NCBI RefSeq assembly: GCF_003206715.1
Contig: NZ_PZJU01000041.1
Span: 37,012 to 76,812, forward strand
Reading direction: 5' to 3'
Length of the DNA: 39,801 bases
From: Salinicola peritrichatus
GTDB lineage: Bacteria; Pseudomonadota; Gammaproteobacteria; Pseudomonadales; Halomonadaceae
Below the pieces are notes generated by a model. The model saw only the letters and a program-made list of their open reading frames with translations. It did no database searches and had not been told where the DNA came from. This document shows positions 6,779 through 17,523 of the stretch, one piece after another; position 1 is the stretch's first letter, and every line of letters begins with the position of its first letter. A program made the translations under genes and the position numbers.

Positions 6779-7714
6779 ATGAAAGCCATGTCTCGATCCA
6801 TTCAGTCGACCGTGCCCGCCGCCGAGGCGAGCGGTGCGCGCTCGTTCGCACGCACCACGCGGTTGCTGATGGCGCCAGCGGTGATCTTCCTGTTGATCTG
6901 GATGCTCGTGCCGCTGTTGATGACCATCTACTACTCGTTTCAGCAGTACAACCTGATGATGCCGATGTACAACGGCTTCGCGGGTGTCGGTAACTACGCC
7001 ATTCTGCTGAGCGACCCGACTTTCTGGAAGGCGCTCGCGAACACATTGATCATCGTTCTCGCCAGCCTGGTCGTGACCGTCTGCCTGGGGTTGGCGCTGG
7101 CACTGCTGTTCAACCGCACTTTCGTCGGCCGCGGCGTGGCACGCACGCTCGCCGTGGCACCGTTCTTCGTGATGCCGGTGGTGACCGGGCTGATCTGGAA
7201 GAACATGCTGTTTCATCCCGTCTACGGCCTGTTCGCCTGGATCGCCCGTCAGTTCGGCCTGGAGCCGACCGATTGGCTGGCCCATTATCCGATGCTCTCG
7301 GTGATCATCATGATCACCTGGGAGTGGACGCCGTTCGCGCTGCTGGTATTGCTCACCGGGTTGCAGTCGCTGCCGGAAGATCAACTGGAAGCGGCCAAGC
7401 TCGATGGCGCCAATGCCTGGCAGGAATTCAAGCATATCGTGGTGCCGCACCTGGGGCAGGTGCTCTACGTGGTGGTGATGCTGGAGAGCATCTTCTTCCT
7501 CACCTCGTTCGCCGAGATCTACACCACCACCAGCGGCGGCCCGGGTACGGCGACGACCAATCTGCCGTACTACATCTTCCAGACGGTATTCCAGCAATAC
7601 GACATCGGCATCGCCTCCTCGGCCGCCATCGGTGCCGTCGTGCTGGCGAACGTCTTCGCGATCATGCTGATCCGCTACATAGCCGGCAATCTCAACGCGG
7701 GGGCCGCACGATGA
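6779..7714 (+). CDS. mtlF: Polyol ABC transporter permease 1
   Basis: This 311-residue inner-membrane permease belongs to the MalF-like group of carbohydrate ABC importers. About six transmembrane segments are visible, beginning with LLMAPAVIFLLIWMLVPLLM and ending with SSAAIGAVVLANVFAIMLI. The cytoplasmic EAA loop reads EAAKLDGANAWQEFKHIVVP and docks on the ATPase. ATG 6779 gives a short basic/polar N-tail before TM1; ATG 6788 is also possible. The stop overlaps the start of the second permease (ATGA at 7711-7714), which points to coupled translation and a heterodimeric channel. Confidence 0.88.
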   Translation: MKAMSRSIQSTVPAAEASGARSFARTTRLLMAPAVIFLLIWMLVPLLMTIYYSFQQYNLMMPMYNGFAGVGNYAILLSDPTFWKALANTLIIVLASLVVTVCLGLALALLFNRTFVGRGVARTLAVAPFFVMPVVTGLIWKNMLFHPVYGLFAWIARQFGLEPTDWLAHYPMLSVIIMITWEWTPFALLVLLTGLQSLPEDQLEAAKLDGANAWQEFKHIVVPHLGQVLYVVVMLESIFFLTSFAEIYTTTSGGPGTATTNLPYYIFQTVFQQYDIGIASSAAIGAVVLANVFAIMLIRYIAGNLNAGAAR

Positions 7715-8535
7715 ACTCGAGCCGTTTCGCCAATACCGCCTTCGGCGTACTCGCCTGGATCGTCGCGTTACTGATCTTCTTCCCGATCCTGTGGCTGCTG
7801 CTGACGGCGTTCAAGACCGAGCAGCAGGCATTCACCGTCACGCCGACGTTCTGGTTCACGCCGACCATCGAGAGTTTCAAGACCGCCCTGGCCCAGGGCA
7901 GCGGTTACTGGCACTACGCCTGGAACTCGGCGCTGACCGCGGTGGCCTCGACCGTGATCGGTCTGGCGCTGGCGGTGCCGGCGGCCTATGCGATGGCGTT
8001 CTATCCCAACAAGCGCACCGACTTCCTGCTGGTGTGGATGGTCTCGACCAAGTTCATCCCGGCGGTCGGCGTGCTGATCCCGATCTTCCTGGTCTACAAG
8101 ACGGTCGGCCTGCTCGATCATGCGCTGGGGCTGACGCTGCTGTTCACCGCCATGAACCTGCCGATCATCGTGTGGATGGTCTACTCCTACTTCCGCGACA
8201 TTCCCAAGGACATCGTCGAGGCCGCCGACATCGACGGCGCCAGCATCATGCAGACCTTGTTCAAGGTGGTGCTGCCGCTGGCGCTGCCGGGGCTGGCGTC
8301 GACCGGGCTGCTGGCATTGATCCTGGCCTGGAACGAATCGTTCTGGAGCATCACCATGACCGACCACCGCGCGGCGACACTGGCGGTCTACATCGCGTCG
8401 TTCAAGAGTGCCGAGGGGCTGTTCTGGGCCAAGATGTCCGCCGCTTCGGTGCTGGCGATCGCGCCGATCATCGTGCTCGGCTGGTTCACGCAACGTCAGA
8501 TGGTCAGAGGCCTGACCTTCGGCGCCGTCAAATGA
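7711..8535 (+). CDS. mtlG: Polyol ABC transporter permease 2
   Basis: This 274-residue MalG-like inner-membrane permease is the second half of the channel. TM1 is FGVLAWIVALLIFFPILWLLLTAF-like, which is typical for the family, and about six helices follow. The EAA motif is EAADIDGASIMQTLFKVVLP. The start at 7711 is set by the ATGA overlap with permease 1 and by the usual short N-terminus. A longer open frame upstream is only the shifted reading of permease 1. The ATPase gene follows 45 bases downstream. Confidence 0.88.
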   Translation: MNSSRFANTAFGVLAWIVALLIFFPILWLLLTAFKTEQQAFTVTPTFWFTPTIESFKTALAQGSGYWHYAWNSALTAVASTVIGLALAVPAAYAMAFYPNKRTDFLLVWMVSTKFIPAVGVLIPIFLVYKTVGLLDHALGLTLLFTAMNLPIIVWMVYSYFRDIPKDIVEAADIDGASIMQTLFKVVLPLALPGLASTGLLALILAWNESFWSITMTDHRAATLAVYIASFKSAEGLFWAKMSAASVLAIAPIIVLGWFTQRQMVRGLTFGAVK

Positions 8536-8580
8536 CCGGCGATCGTGCTGGTACCGAATTTTATCGAGAGGGTTAACGAC

Positions 8581-9702
8581 ATGGCCATCGTCGAACTCAA
8601 GAACGTCGCCAAACAGTACGGTTCGAGCGGCAACAACGCCGTCGACAACTTCAACCTCGTGACCCGCGATGGCGAGTTCGTGGTGCTGGTGGGGCCTTCG
8701 GGCTGCGGCAAGTCCACCACCATGCGCATGATCGCCGGGCTCGAGCGCAACACCGAGGGCGAGATCCTGATCGGTGGCCGGGACGTCAGCCAGGTGCCGC
8801 CGAAGGAGCGCGACATCGCCATGGTGTTCCAGAGCTACGCGCTCTATCCGCACATGAGCGTGGCCGAGAACATGGCGTTCAGCCTGAAGCTGAAGAAGCG
8901 CCCCGCCGAGGAGATCAAGGCCAAGGTGGACGAAGCGGCCAAGACCCTGGGCATCGAGCATCTGCTCGAGCGCAAGCCGCGCGAACTCTCCGGTGGGCAG
9001 CGTCAGCGCGTGGCGCTGGGGCGGGCGATCGTGCGCAGTCCTCAGGTATTCCTGATGGACGAGCCGCTCTCCAATCTGGATGCCAAGCTGCGCGTCGACA
9101 TGCGTGCCGAGATCGTCAAGCTGCACAAGCGGCTCAAGGTCACCACTTTCTATGTCACCCACGACCAGGTCGAGGCGATGACCATGGGCGAGCGTATCGT
9201 GGTGATGAAGGATGGCGAGATCCAGCAGATCGATACCCCGATCAACCTGTATGAGTATCCCGCTAACCGCTTCGTCGCCGGTTTCATCGGCAATCCGTCG
9301 ATGAATTTTCTGCGCGGCACGCTGGCCGACGGTGTCGTCGGCGGCGAGGGCTATCGCCTGACGCTGGACGCCGCGCACCAGGCTGCCGTGGCTTCGCATC
9401 ACGGCGATATCTGGGTCGGCATACGCCCCGAACATCTGCGGCTCGCTGACGGGGACGAACCGAACAACGGCCTCGAAGGCACGGTCGAAGTGGTCGAAAC
9501 CCTGGGCGCGGTGACCATGGTGCAGCTCGCGGTAGGCGAGACGACGATCACTGCACAGTTGCCCGGGCATCGCCAGATAGCGATCGGCGATAGCCTGTCG
9601 CTCGCCTGCGATAGCGACAAGCTGCATCTGTTCGATGTCGATAGCGACCGGGCCATTGGTCGCGAGCCGGCAGCGGCATCTTCCACGGCCGCCGAAGCCT
9701 AG
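8581..9702 (+). CDS. mtlK: Polyol ABC transporter ATP-binding subunit
   Basis: This 373-residue ATPase of the MalK/UgpC class energises the importer at the cytoplasmic face. It has Walker A GPSGCGKST at about 38-46, a Q-loop in VFQSYALYPHMSV, signature LSGGQRQRVALGRA, Walker B VFLMDEPLSNLDAKLR and the switch His in YVTHDQVEA. A C-terminal OB/TOBE regulatory region starts at about 240 (FIGNPSMNF, WVGIRPEHL). ATG 8581 has GAGAGGG nine bases upstream, and the family N-terminus MAIVELKNVAKQYG confirms the start. MalK-type ATPases are often shared between sugar importers. Confidence 0.9.
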   Translation: MAIVELKNVAKQYGSSGNNAVDNFNLVTRDGEFVVLVGPSGCGKSTTMRMIAGLERNTEGEILIGGRDVSQVPPKERDIAMVFQSYALYPHMSVAENMAFSLKLKKRPAEEIKAKVDEAAKTLGIEHLLERKPRELSGGQRQRVALGRAIVRSPQVFLMDEPLSNLDAKLRVDMRAEIVKLHKRLKVTTFYVTHDQVEAMTMGERIVVMKDGEIQQIDTPINLYEYPANRFVAGFIGNPSMNFLRGTLADGVVGGEGYRLTLDAAHQAAVASHHGDIWVGIRPEHLRLADGDEPNNGLEGTVEVVETLGAVTMVQLAVGETTITAQLPGHRQIAIGDSLSLACDSDKLHLFDVDSDRAIGREPAAASSTAAEA

Positions 9703-9763
9703 GCCCTGGCCCGGCTTTACGCTCACAATTTTCCTCGGGAAGTGACTGTTTAGGAGAAACCCC

Positions 9764-11239
9764 ATGGCATCGCTGAATTCGGCGGTCCTCGACCAACTCG
9801 ATGTCACCGTCGCCAAGCCGGCTTACGATCGTAGCCGGGTCACGCCGGGCATCGTCCACTTCGGCGTCGGCGGTTTTCATCGCGCCCACCAGGCGATGTA
9901 TCTCGATGAGCTGATGAATCGCGGCGAGGCGCAGGACTGGGGCATCGTCGGTGTCGGCGTGATGCCGGGCGACCGCCGCATGCAGGAGGCGCTGGCCGCC
10001 CAGGACCATCTCTACACCCTGGTGGTCAAGCATCCCGATGGCGAATATCAGGCGCGGGTGATCGGTTCGATCATCGACTATCTCTACGCCCCGGACGATG
10101 TCGAGAAGGTGCTCGAGACGCTGGCCGACCCGCAGATTCGCATCGTTTCGCTGACGGTGACCGAAGGCGGCTACAACTTTCATCACGTCACCGGCGAGTT
10201 CGATCTCGGCAACGCCGATGTTCAGCACGATCTGGCCTCGCCGCAGGCGCCGAAGACCACCTTCGGGCTGGTGGTCGAGGCACTGGCGCGACGCCGCGAG
10301 CGCGGCATCGAACCGTTCACGGTGATGTCCTGCGACAACATCCAGGGCAACGGCGAAGTCGCCCACAAGATGTTCGTCGCCTACGCCAGGGCGCGGGATG
10401 CGGAATTGGGCAATTGGATCGACGCCAACGTCAAGTTCCCCAACTCGATGGTCGACCGCATCACGCCGGTGACCACCGAGGCCGATATCGACGAGATTCG
10501 CAGCCGCTTCGCGCTCGACGACCGCTGGCCGGTGGTGTGCGAGCCGTTTACCCAATGGGTACTGGAGGATCGCTTCAATGCCGGGCGGCCCGCCTACGAG
10601 AAAGTCGGCGTGCAGGTGGTCGAAGATGTCATGCCCTACGAGCTGATGAAGCTGCGTCTGCTCAACGCCAGCCACCAGGCGCTGACCTATTTCGGTTATC
10701 TGGCCGGCTACCGCTACGCCCATGAAGTCTGCCAGGACCCGCTGTTCATCGATTTCCTGCTCGACTACATGAACATCGAGGCCACGCCGACGCTGCGCCC
10801 GGTACCGGGTGTCGATCTCGACGACTACAAGCACACGCTGATCGCGCGCTTTGCCAACCCGGAGATCAAGGACACCCTGGCGCGGCTGTGCGCCGAGAGT
10901 TCGGATCGCATTCCCAAATGGCTGCTGCCGGTGATTCGCGAGCAACTCGAGAAGGGCGGCGAGATCCAGCGCAGTGCCGCGGTGGTTGCCAGCTGGGCGC
11001 GCTACGCTGAAGGCATCGACGAGCAGGGCGAACCGATCGCCGTCGTCGACCGCCTCAAGGACGAATTGATGGCAATCGCCAAGCGCAATCGGGACCAGCC
11101 GACGGCCTTCATCGAGAATCGCCAGCTGTTCGGCGACCTGGTCGACGACGAACGTTTCCGCCGCGCTTATCTCGATGCGCTCGAGCGGCTGCACCGCGAT
11201 GGCGCCCGCGCCTGTGTCGAGCATCTGGTGGGCCGTTGA
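9764..11239 (+). CDS. mtlD: Mannitol/arabitol 2-dehydrogenase (long-chain polyol dehydrogenase)
   Basis: This 491-residue NAD-dependent polyol dehydrogenase oxidises mannitol to fructose. Pseudomonas fluorescens enzymes of this type also oxidise D-arabitol to D-xylulose and sorbitol to fructose. The nucleotide-binding region starts with VHFGVGGFHRAHQAMYLDEL. The catalytic set K296-N301-H304 in MKLRLLNASH matches Lys295/Asn300/His303 of the P. fluorescens enzyme, as does the length. ATG 9764 is preceded by TAGGAGA. It lies between the importer ATPase and xylulokinase genes. The xylulokinase and the lack of a nearby fructokinase make D-arabitol a likely physiological substrate alongside mannitol. 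Confidence 0.9.
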   Translation: MASLNSAVLDQLDVTVAKPAYDRSRVTPGIVHFGVGGFHRAHQAMYLDELMNRGEAQDWGIVGVGVMPGDRRMQEALAAQDHLYTLVVKHPDGEYQARVIGSIIDYLYAPDDVEKVLETLADPQIRIVSLTVTEGGYNFHHVTGEFDLGNADVQHDLASPQAPKTTFGLVVEALARRRERGIEPFTVMSCDNIQGNGEVAHKMFVAYARARDAELGNWIDANVKFPNSMVDRITPVTTEADIDEIRSRFALDDRWPVVCEPFTQWVLEDRFNAGRPAYEKVGVQVVEDVMPYELMKLRLLNASHQALTYFGYLAGYRYAHEVCQDPLFIDFLLDYMNIEATPTLRPVPGVDLDDYKHTLIARFANPEIKDTLARLCAESSDRIPKWLLPVIREQLEKGGEIQRSAAVVASWARYAEGIDEQGEPIAVVDRLKDELMAIAKRNRDQPTAFIENRQLFGDLVDDERFRRAYLDALERLHRDGARACVEHLVGR

Positions 11240-11337
11240 CATTGGCCCGGGCCAGGCAAGGTCGATATGCTGCGCGATGTCTGACGTCAGGCGCCGCGTG
11301 ATGCCCGACCCGTAGTCAATTGAAAGGATGGAGCGCG

Positions 11338-12825
<1,488 letters not shown>

Positions 12826-12958
12826 TGTCGTTGGTTTACACAACCGATGGCCTCGAGTTGTCATCCGATCTCCACGGCGACGACGGCCCATCGGTGTTAT
12901 GCTTTAAGGATCGAGATTGCGATGGGTGCAATCACACGCCAAGACGATGGAGCGACTC

Positions 12959-13915
12959 ATGACTCAGCTACTCGACTCTCTCAAACAGCTTTCCATGGTG
13001 GTGGCCGACACCGGGGACCTCGATGCCATCCGTCGCTATCAGCCGCACGATGCGACCACCAACCCGTCCCTGATTCTCAAGGCATTCGATCTCGAAGGTT
13101 ACCAGGAGCTGATCGACGAGACCCTCGCCGCGGTCAAGTCGGAAGTTTCCGACCCCGAGGCGCGCGTCGAGGAGGCGGTCGACCGCCTGTCGGTGGCGAT
13201 GGGCACCGAGATCACCAAGATCGTACCCGGCCGCGTCTCCACCGAGGTGGCGGCCAAGCTCTCCTTCGATGGCAAAGCGAGCATCAAGAAAGCCCATCAC
13301 CTGATCGATCTCTACGAGAAGCAAGGCGTCTCCAGGGACCGCGTGCTGATCAAGCTCGCCTCGACCTGGGAGGGCATCCGTGCCGCTGAAAGACTCGAGA
13401 AGGAAGGCATCAACTGCAACCTGACGCTGCTCTTTTCCGACGCCCAGGCGAGGGCTTGTTTCGAAGCCGGCGTCTATCTGATTTCGCCGTTCGTCGGCCG
13501 TGTCACCGACTGGTACAAGAAGGCCACCGGCACCGAATCCTACGCACCCGACGAGGATCCGGGCGTCAAGTTCGTGCGCGGCGTTTGCGACTACGCCAGC
13601 CGCTACGGTTACGAAACCGTGGTGATGGGCGCGAGCTTCCGCAACACCGACCAGATCCTGGCGCTGGCCGGCTGCAATCGTCTGACCATTTCGCCGGCGC
13701 TGCTCGAGGAACTGGCCTCCACCAGCGGTGAAGTGACCCGCAAGGTGACCGACACCGGTGGCGGCAGCGAGCGGATGGGTCCTATTGGCGAAGCGCAGTT
13801 CCGTTGGGAGCACAACGAAGACGCCATGGCGACCGAGAAACTGGCCGAAGGCATTCGCACCTTCGCCGCCGACCAGAAGAAACTGGAAGGGCTGCTCGCC
13901 AAGCGTCTTGGGTAA
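12959..13915 (+). CDS. tal: Transaldolase, TalB type
   Basis: This 318-residue class I aldolase moves a dihydroxyacetone unit between sedoheptulose 7-phosphate and glyceraldehyde 3-phosphate in the non-oxidative pentose phosphate pathway. Schiff-base Lys132 ([11 protein letters not shown]) and acidic Asp17 (VVADTGDL) fall at the same positions as in E. coli TalB, and the TTNPSL motif is present. ATG 12959 has GGAG ten bases upstream. It is 133 bases after xylulokinase with a TATGCT hexamer at 12898-12903, so it may have its own weak promoter besides read-through. A strong terminator follows. Clustering with xylulokinase suggests it handles pentose phosphate flux from polyols. Confidence 0.93.
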   Translation: MTQLLDSLKQLSMVVADTGDLDAIRRYQPHDATTNPSLILKAFDLEGYQELIDETLAAVKSEVSDPEARVEEAVDRLSVAMGTEITKIVPGRVSTEVAAKLSFDGKASIKKAHHLIDLYEKQGVSRDRVLIKLASTWEGIRAAERLEKEGINCNLTLLFSDAQARACFEAGVYLISPFVGRVTDWYKKATGTESYAPDEDPGVKFVRGVCDYASRYGYETVVMGASFRNTDQILALAGCNRLTISPALLEELASTSGEVTRKVTDTGGGSERMGPIGEAQFRWEHNEDAMATEKLAEGIRTFAADQKKLEGLLAKRLG

Positions 13916-13933
13916 TTTCCGGCGCGGCTCTCC

Positions 13934-13972
13934 AAAAGCAGACACCCGGCCATGTGCCGGGTGTCCGCTTTT
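13934..13972. terminator. Bidirectional Rho-independent terminator after tal
   Basis: A perfect 10-bp stem GACACCCGGC (13941-13950) pairs with 13956-13965 around a CATGT loop. It is flanked by AAAAGC on the left and GCTTTT on the right, which extend the stem and give a T-run on either strand. This closes the polyol operon. Confidence 0.88.
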
Positions 13973-14060
13973 AGGACATAAATTTCCATTCCCAACTATA
14001 TGCCAAGACGCCCATGACGCCTTCCAGGACGGCGCTGGACGCTTGATTGGCGAACCGGGG

Positions 14061-14113
14061 CTTGCGACATGGATGTCGCAAGAGGCGCGTTGGGCAGGAT
14101 GCCCTTTCGCGCC
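14061..14113. repeat. Paired REP/BIME-like hairpins
   Basis: The first hairpin has a perfect 10-bp stem (CTTGCGACAT, 14061-14070, with 14073-14082) around a GG loop. One base later a second nested hairpin pairs GGCGCG (14084-14089) with CGCGCC (14108-14113), with inner GGGC/GCCC around AGGAT. Two adjacent palindromes in an intergenic gap are the hallmark of REP doublets (BIMEs). Copy number elsewhere in the genome is unknown. Confidence 0.55.
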
Positions 14114-14176
14114 GACCCGAGTTCGATGATCGAGCGTTCAAGGTTTCGCCGTCCTGTGGCGTCGAAAAAGGGGAGC

Positions 14177-14196
14177 TTGAGGGGCTTGCCCCTCAA
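14177..14196 (-). terminator. Hairpin, possible terminator of the flavin monooxygenase gene
   Basis: TTGAGGGGC (14177-14185) pairs perfectly with 14188-14196. Read on the minus strand, downstream of the gene ending at 14275, it is followed after a few bases by CCCCTTTTTC. The T-run is slightly displaced, so this is a probable rather than a certain terminator. Confidence 0.5.
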
Positions 14197-14274
14197 AACA
14201 ACGAGCGAGAGAGCGGTTGATGCTCAATCAGTCGTAAGCTGGGAAAGTTCGAATAAGCCGCCTTGTTAATGGCG

Positions 14275-15279
14275 CTATTCGCGCTTAGCCCCCTTCCACA
14301 CATCCGCCAGAATCTCGTAGGACTTCACCCGATCCGCATGATCGTAGCAGTCGGTGTTGACCATGATCTCGTCGGCCTGGGTGTTTTCGAGCAGGGCTTC
14401 CAGTTGCTGGCGAACGCGCTCCGGGCCACCGACCACGGCGGCGCCGAGATTCTGCGCGACCATCGCTTCTTCCTGCGGTGACCAGTCCATCACCTCTACC
14501 GGCGGGCGGGTACGGGTGCTCTTGCCGCGGATCAGATTGAGGAATTTCTGCTGCTGCGTGGTGGCTAGGAAACGCGCGCGTTCGTCACTCTCGGCAGCGA
14601 TCAGTGGAATGCCGATCATCGCATGTGGCTCGTCGAGTACGCCGGGCTGGAAGCCCTCGCGGTAGAGATGCAGCGCCTCGAGCATGTAGCCGGGCGCGAA
14701 CTGGCCGGCGAAGGCGAACGGCAGGCCGAGGCGGGCGGCCAGCTGAGCGCTGTAACCGCTGGAGCCGAGCAGCCAGATCGGCACGTGGGTGCCTTCGCCG
14801 GGAATCGCGCGAACGCGCTGCCCCGGTACGCTGTCCCCGAGGTAGCGGCGCAGTTCGTCGAGACGGTCGGGAAAGTCGTTGACGCCGGCCATCGGATCGC
14901 GGCGCATCGCCTGCATGGTGATGCCGTCGGAACCCGGCGCTCGGCCGAGTCCGAGATCGATACGGCCGGGGTAGAGCGTGGCGAGCGTGCCGAACTGCTC
15001 GGCGATCACCAGCGGCGGGTGGTTGGGCAGCATGATGCCGCCGCTGCCGATCCGCATGGTCGAGGTGGCGCCGGCGATATGGCCGATCAGCACGCTGGTG
15101 GCGGCACTGGCGATACCGTCGATGTTGTGGTGTTCGGCCAGCCAGTAGCGGTTGTAGCCCAGCCGCTCGGTCTGCTGGGCCAGGTCGACACTGCGGCGAA
15201 AGGTTTCCGCGGGTGTGCCGTCTAGCGTGATCGGTGCCAGATCCAGCACCGAAAGCGGGATATCGGCGAGTCGTGACAT
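14275..15279 (-). CDS. Luciferase-like FMN-dependent monooxygenase (LLM class)
   Basis: This 334-residue TIM-barrel flavin-dependent oxidoreductase belongs to the bacterial luciferase-like superfamily, in the single-component group often annotated as YhbW-like or MsnO8-like. Visible family features are [10 protein letters not shown] at the N-terminus, [36 protein letters not shown] and [19 protein letters not shown] 15279 is preceded by GAGGAT. These proteins use reduced FMN to oxidise small organic substrates, but the natural substrate is mostly unknown and nothing here narrows it. It diverges from the BCCT transporter gene and has no obvious metabolic partner. Confidence 0.85.
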   Translation of the reverse strand: MSRLADIPLSVLDLAPITLDGTPAETFRRSVDLAQQTERLGYNRYWLAEHHNIDGIASAATSVLIGHIAGATSTMRIGSGGIMLPNHPPLVIAEQFGTLATLYPGRIDLGLGRAPGSDGITMQAMRRDPMAGVNDFPDRLDELRRYLGDSVPGQRVRAIPGEGTHVPIWLLGSSGYSAQLAARLGLPFAFAGQFAPGYMLEALHLYREGFQPGVLDEPHAMIGIPLIAAESDERARFLATTQQQKFLNLIRGKSTRTRPPVEVMDWSPQEEAMVAQNLGAAVVGGPERVRQQLEALLENTQADEIMVNTDCYDHADRVKSYEILADVWKGAKRE

Positions 15280-15537
15280 GAGTATCCTCGATAAAAGATG
15301 ATGGCGCCGGTCCGGGAGGTGGCGTTTTCTTAGCGCCCTTATGATTCCATCATGAGGGCTCCCGCTTCGAATGCAACCGTTGAGGTTTTCCGCCTCGAGA
15401 TTGTTCGGCACTTCCAGGAGCGGCACAGTATCGGAGAAGGCAGCGCGAAAGTCGCGGACGGCATCGGCTCGTCTACACTGGTATCAGAAGACAGGGAAGT
15501 CGCGCTCAGCGGATAGAGACACATAAAAGAGGAAATC

Positions 15538-17172
15538 ATGGCCAAGCTTGGCAAAGAGGGCGTATTCATCGTCTCGGCCGTATTGATTGCGGCGATCGTG
15601 GCCATCGGGGCCATTTTCCCAACGGGGTTCGGTAATCTTGCCAACACTGCACTGGACGCGACGACGCACTATTTCGGATGGTTTTATCTCTTGTCCGTCT
15701 TCGGATTCGTGATTTTCCTGCTGGTATTGGCGTTCAGCAAGTATGGAAAAATTCGCCTTGGGCCGCAGGATAGCAAGCCAACTTATGGGTTCTTCTCTTG
15801 GGTGAGCATGTTGCTGGCGGCGGGCTTCGGCGTCGGCCTCGTTTTCTACGGCATGGCCGAGCCGATGACCCACTATCTCACGCCGCCTTTCGGTGACGTG
15901 GAGCCCGAATCGGCCGCCTCGGCACGCTATGCCATTCAATACGCTTTCTTCAACTGGGGCATTCATCAGTGGGCCGCATTCTCGGTCGTCGGTCTGATCA
16001 TCGCCTATTACCAGTTCCGCAAGGGACAGGCCGGAATGGTGTCCAACGTGCTGTCGACGGTGACGGCAAAGCGTCCCAAGATGCATCGGCTCGGGCCGGT
16101 GCTGGATATCTTCGCCGTGGTCGCCACCGTGATGGGCGTTGCGACTTCCATCGGCCTGGCGGTACTGCAGATCAATGGCGGTTTGCACTCGGTCTTCGGG
16201 GTCGAGGAAAACATGACCTGGCAGTTCATCATCATGGGGGCGATGTTCGTCTGCTACATGTTGTCCGCGACGTCGGGGCTGGACAAGGGGATCAAGAATC
16301 TATCCAACCTCAATCTGATCATCTGCTTCGCGCTGATGTTCTACGTTCTGTTCACCGGGCCGACGGTCAAGATCCTGGAAACCATCACGCTCGGACTCGG
16401 CGACTATCTGCAGAACTTCATCGGCATGAGTCTGCGCATGTCGCCTTACAACGGTAGTGATTGGGCCACCGGGTGGACCATTTTCTACTGGGCCTGGGTG
16501 ATTGCCTGGTCGCCGTTCGTGGGTACCTTCGTGGCGCGTATTTCGCGTGGACGTACGATCAAGCAGTATGTCTTTGGTGTATTGATCGTGCCGCCGCTGC
16601 TCGCTTGTCTATGGATAGGCGTCTTCGGAGGCGCGGCGATTCAGATGGAACTCACGAGCGATGCCGGGCTGGCGCAGGCGACCGCGGACAATATCACTTC
16701 GGCGCTGTTTCGGATGTTCGATCTGATGCCATTCTCCAACGTGCTGTCGGTGGTGGCGCTGTGCCTGATTTTCATTTTCCTCGTGACCTCGGCGGATTCG
16801 GCGACCTACATCGTCTCGCAGATGACCGACAATGGTTCCCTCAACCCGCCGCTGGTGAAGCGCATCATCTGGGGCGTACTGATCGCCGCGATCTGCCTGA
16901 CGCTGCTGTCGGCCGGCGGCGAAAATGGCCTGAAGGGACTGCAGTCGGCATCGGTACTCTCGGCGCTGCCCTTTACCTTCATTCTGTACGGCATGATATC
17001 GGTGATGATCAAGGAGCTGCGTGCCGACCGCAAGGCGATGCTGCAAGCGCTCTATCGCCGCCACAGCGAGACGCCGGTGGGCGCGGATGCCTTCGAAGCC
17101 GAGGCGCTGTTCGACGAGGATCGCTATCGCCGCGCGCCGGATGTGATCAATCGCCGAATCAACACTCGCTGA
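15538..17172 (+). CDS. BCCT-family osmolyte/betaine transporter
   Basis: This 544-residue secondary transporter of the betaine/choline/carnitine family imports quaternary ammonium or sulfonium compounds, usually with Na+. About twelve transmembrane helices are visible. Family landmarks are the glycine segment GFGVGLVFYGMAEP, the Trp-rich stretch FYWAWVIAWSPFVGTFVARIS (the TM8 signature region) and FLVTSADSATYIV. The soluble tail (from about 495) is rich in Arg and Glu and about 50 residues long, shorter than the osmosensing tails of high-affinity BetP. ATG 15538 has AGAGGAAA seven bases upstream. Halophiles carry many BCCT paralogues, and the substrate (betaine, choline, ectoine or DMSP) cannot be assigned. 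Confidence 0.9.
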   Translation: MAKLGKEGVFIVSAVLIAAIVAIGAIFPTGFGNLANTALDATTHYFGWFYLLSVFGFVIFLLVLAFSKYGKIRLGPQDSKPTYGFFSWVSMLLAAGFGVGLVFYGMAEPMTHYLTPPFGDVEPESAASARYAIQYAFFNWGIHQWAAFSVVGLIIAYYQFRKGQAGMVSNVLSTVTAKRPKMHRLGPVLDIFAVVATVMGVATSIGLAVLQINGGLHSVFGVEENMTWQFIIMGAMFVCYMLSATSGLDKGIKNLSNLNLIICFALMFYVLFTGPTVKILETITLGLGDYLQNFIGMSLRMSPYNGSDWATGWTIFYWAWVIAWSPFVGTFVARISRGRTIKQYVFGVLIVPPLLACLWIGVFGGAAIQMELTSDAGLAQATADNITSALFRMFDLMPFSNVLSVVALCLIFIFLVTSADSATYIVSQMTDNGSLNPPLVKRIIWGVLIAAICLTLLSAGGENGLKGLQSASVLSALPFTFILYGMISVMIKELRADRKAMLQALYRRHSETPVGADAFEAEALFDEDRYRRAPDVINRRINTR

Positions 17173-17192
17173 TAGCGTATTGCGGCATTTGG

Positions 17193-17226
17193 CGGCCCCA
17201 CGTCGGAACGGCGTCGGGGCCGTTTG
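17193..17226 (+). terminator. Possible terminator after the BCCT gene
   Basis: GGCCCC (near 17195-17200) pairs with GGGGCC (near 17216-17221), with additional CG pairs inside, just downstream of the transporter stop. A short TTT follows. The T-run is weak. Confidence 0.4.
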
Positions 17227-17343
17227 CGTTGGCGGCCTTGGCGCGCTTCCCGATGAGTGGAGGAAAACGAGGAAAATGCTCAATTTAAGAAAACTACCGC
17301 CGTTAACACGAGCATAACGAAGTCAAACTTGCGGAGTTCACTC

Positions 17344-17517
17344 ATGCCCCCGGCGACGAAAACGGCACGGCACCGGCCTCACGGGGCGACCTGGCGGTCG
17401 AGGCCGGCGGCCGGCTCGAAATTCGATCGCTGGCTCAATGCGTTGGTCAGTCTCTGCGTGACGATCGCGTTGATCGTCGGCGGTCTGGCGCTGCTCGTGA
17501 CGCTGATCTTCGGTTGA
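17344..17517 (+). CDS. Small single-span membrane protein
   Basis: A 57-residue reading frame encodes a basic N-terminus (MPPATKTARHRPHG, then WRSRPA) followed by one clear transmembrane helix (about 33-56, ALVSLCVTIALIVGGLALLV). GGAG lies eight bases upstream of ATG 17344. A GTG at 17257 would lengthen it to 86 residues but adds low-complexity sequence. It ends six bases from the convergent GntR gene. No family is recognised. The good ribosome site and clean helix favour a real small protein, but it could be chance. Confidence 0.45.
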   Translation: MPPATKTARHRPHGATWRSRPAAGSKFDRWLNALVSLCVTIALIVGGLALLVTLIFG

Positions 17518-17523
17518 GCTGCG

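Larger units (their letters stand above)
13973..14274. other. Intergenic stretch of hairpins, no gene
   Basis: About 300 bases without a supportable gene separate the tal terminator from the convergent flavin monooxygenase gene. The stretch holds the two adjacent perfect hairpins at 14061-14113 and another at 14177-14196, listed separately. Short open frames across it have no recognisable product. Confidence 0.6.

Noticed and set aside
7768-9816. Very long open frame on the minus strand opposite the importer permease and ATPase genes
   Set aside because: It is a shadow created by high GC3 codon use. The translation is His/Arg/Asp/Gln-rich with no recognisable motif, whereas the plus strand encodes clear ABC transporter proteins.
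13758-14129. Open frame overlapping the end of tal and the hairpin repeats
   Set aside because: It overlaps the transaldolase coding region and the terminator, has no motif, and consists of palindromic repeat sequence in its second half.
17257-17343. GTG 17257 extension of the small membrane protein
   Set aside because: It adds a low-complexity Glu/Asn stretch. ATG 17344 has a better-spaced ribosome site.
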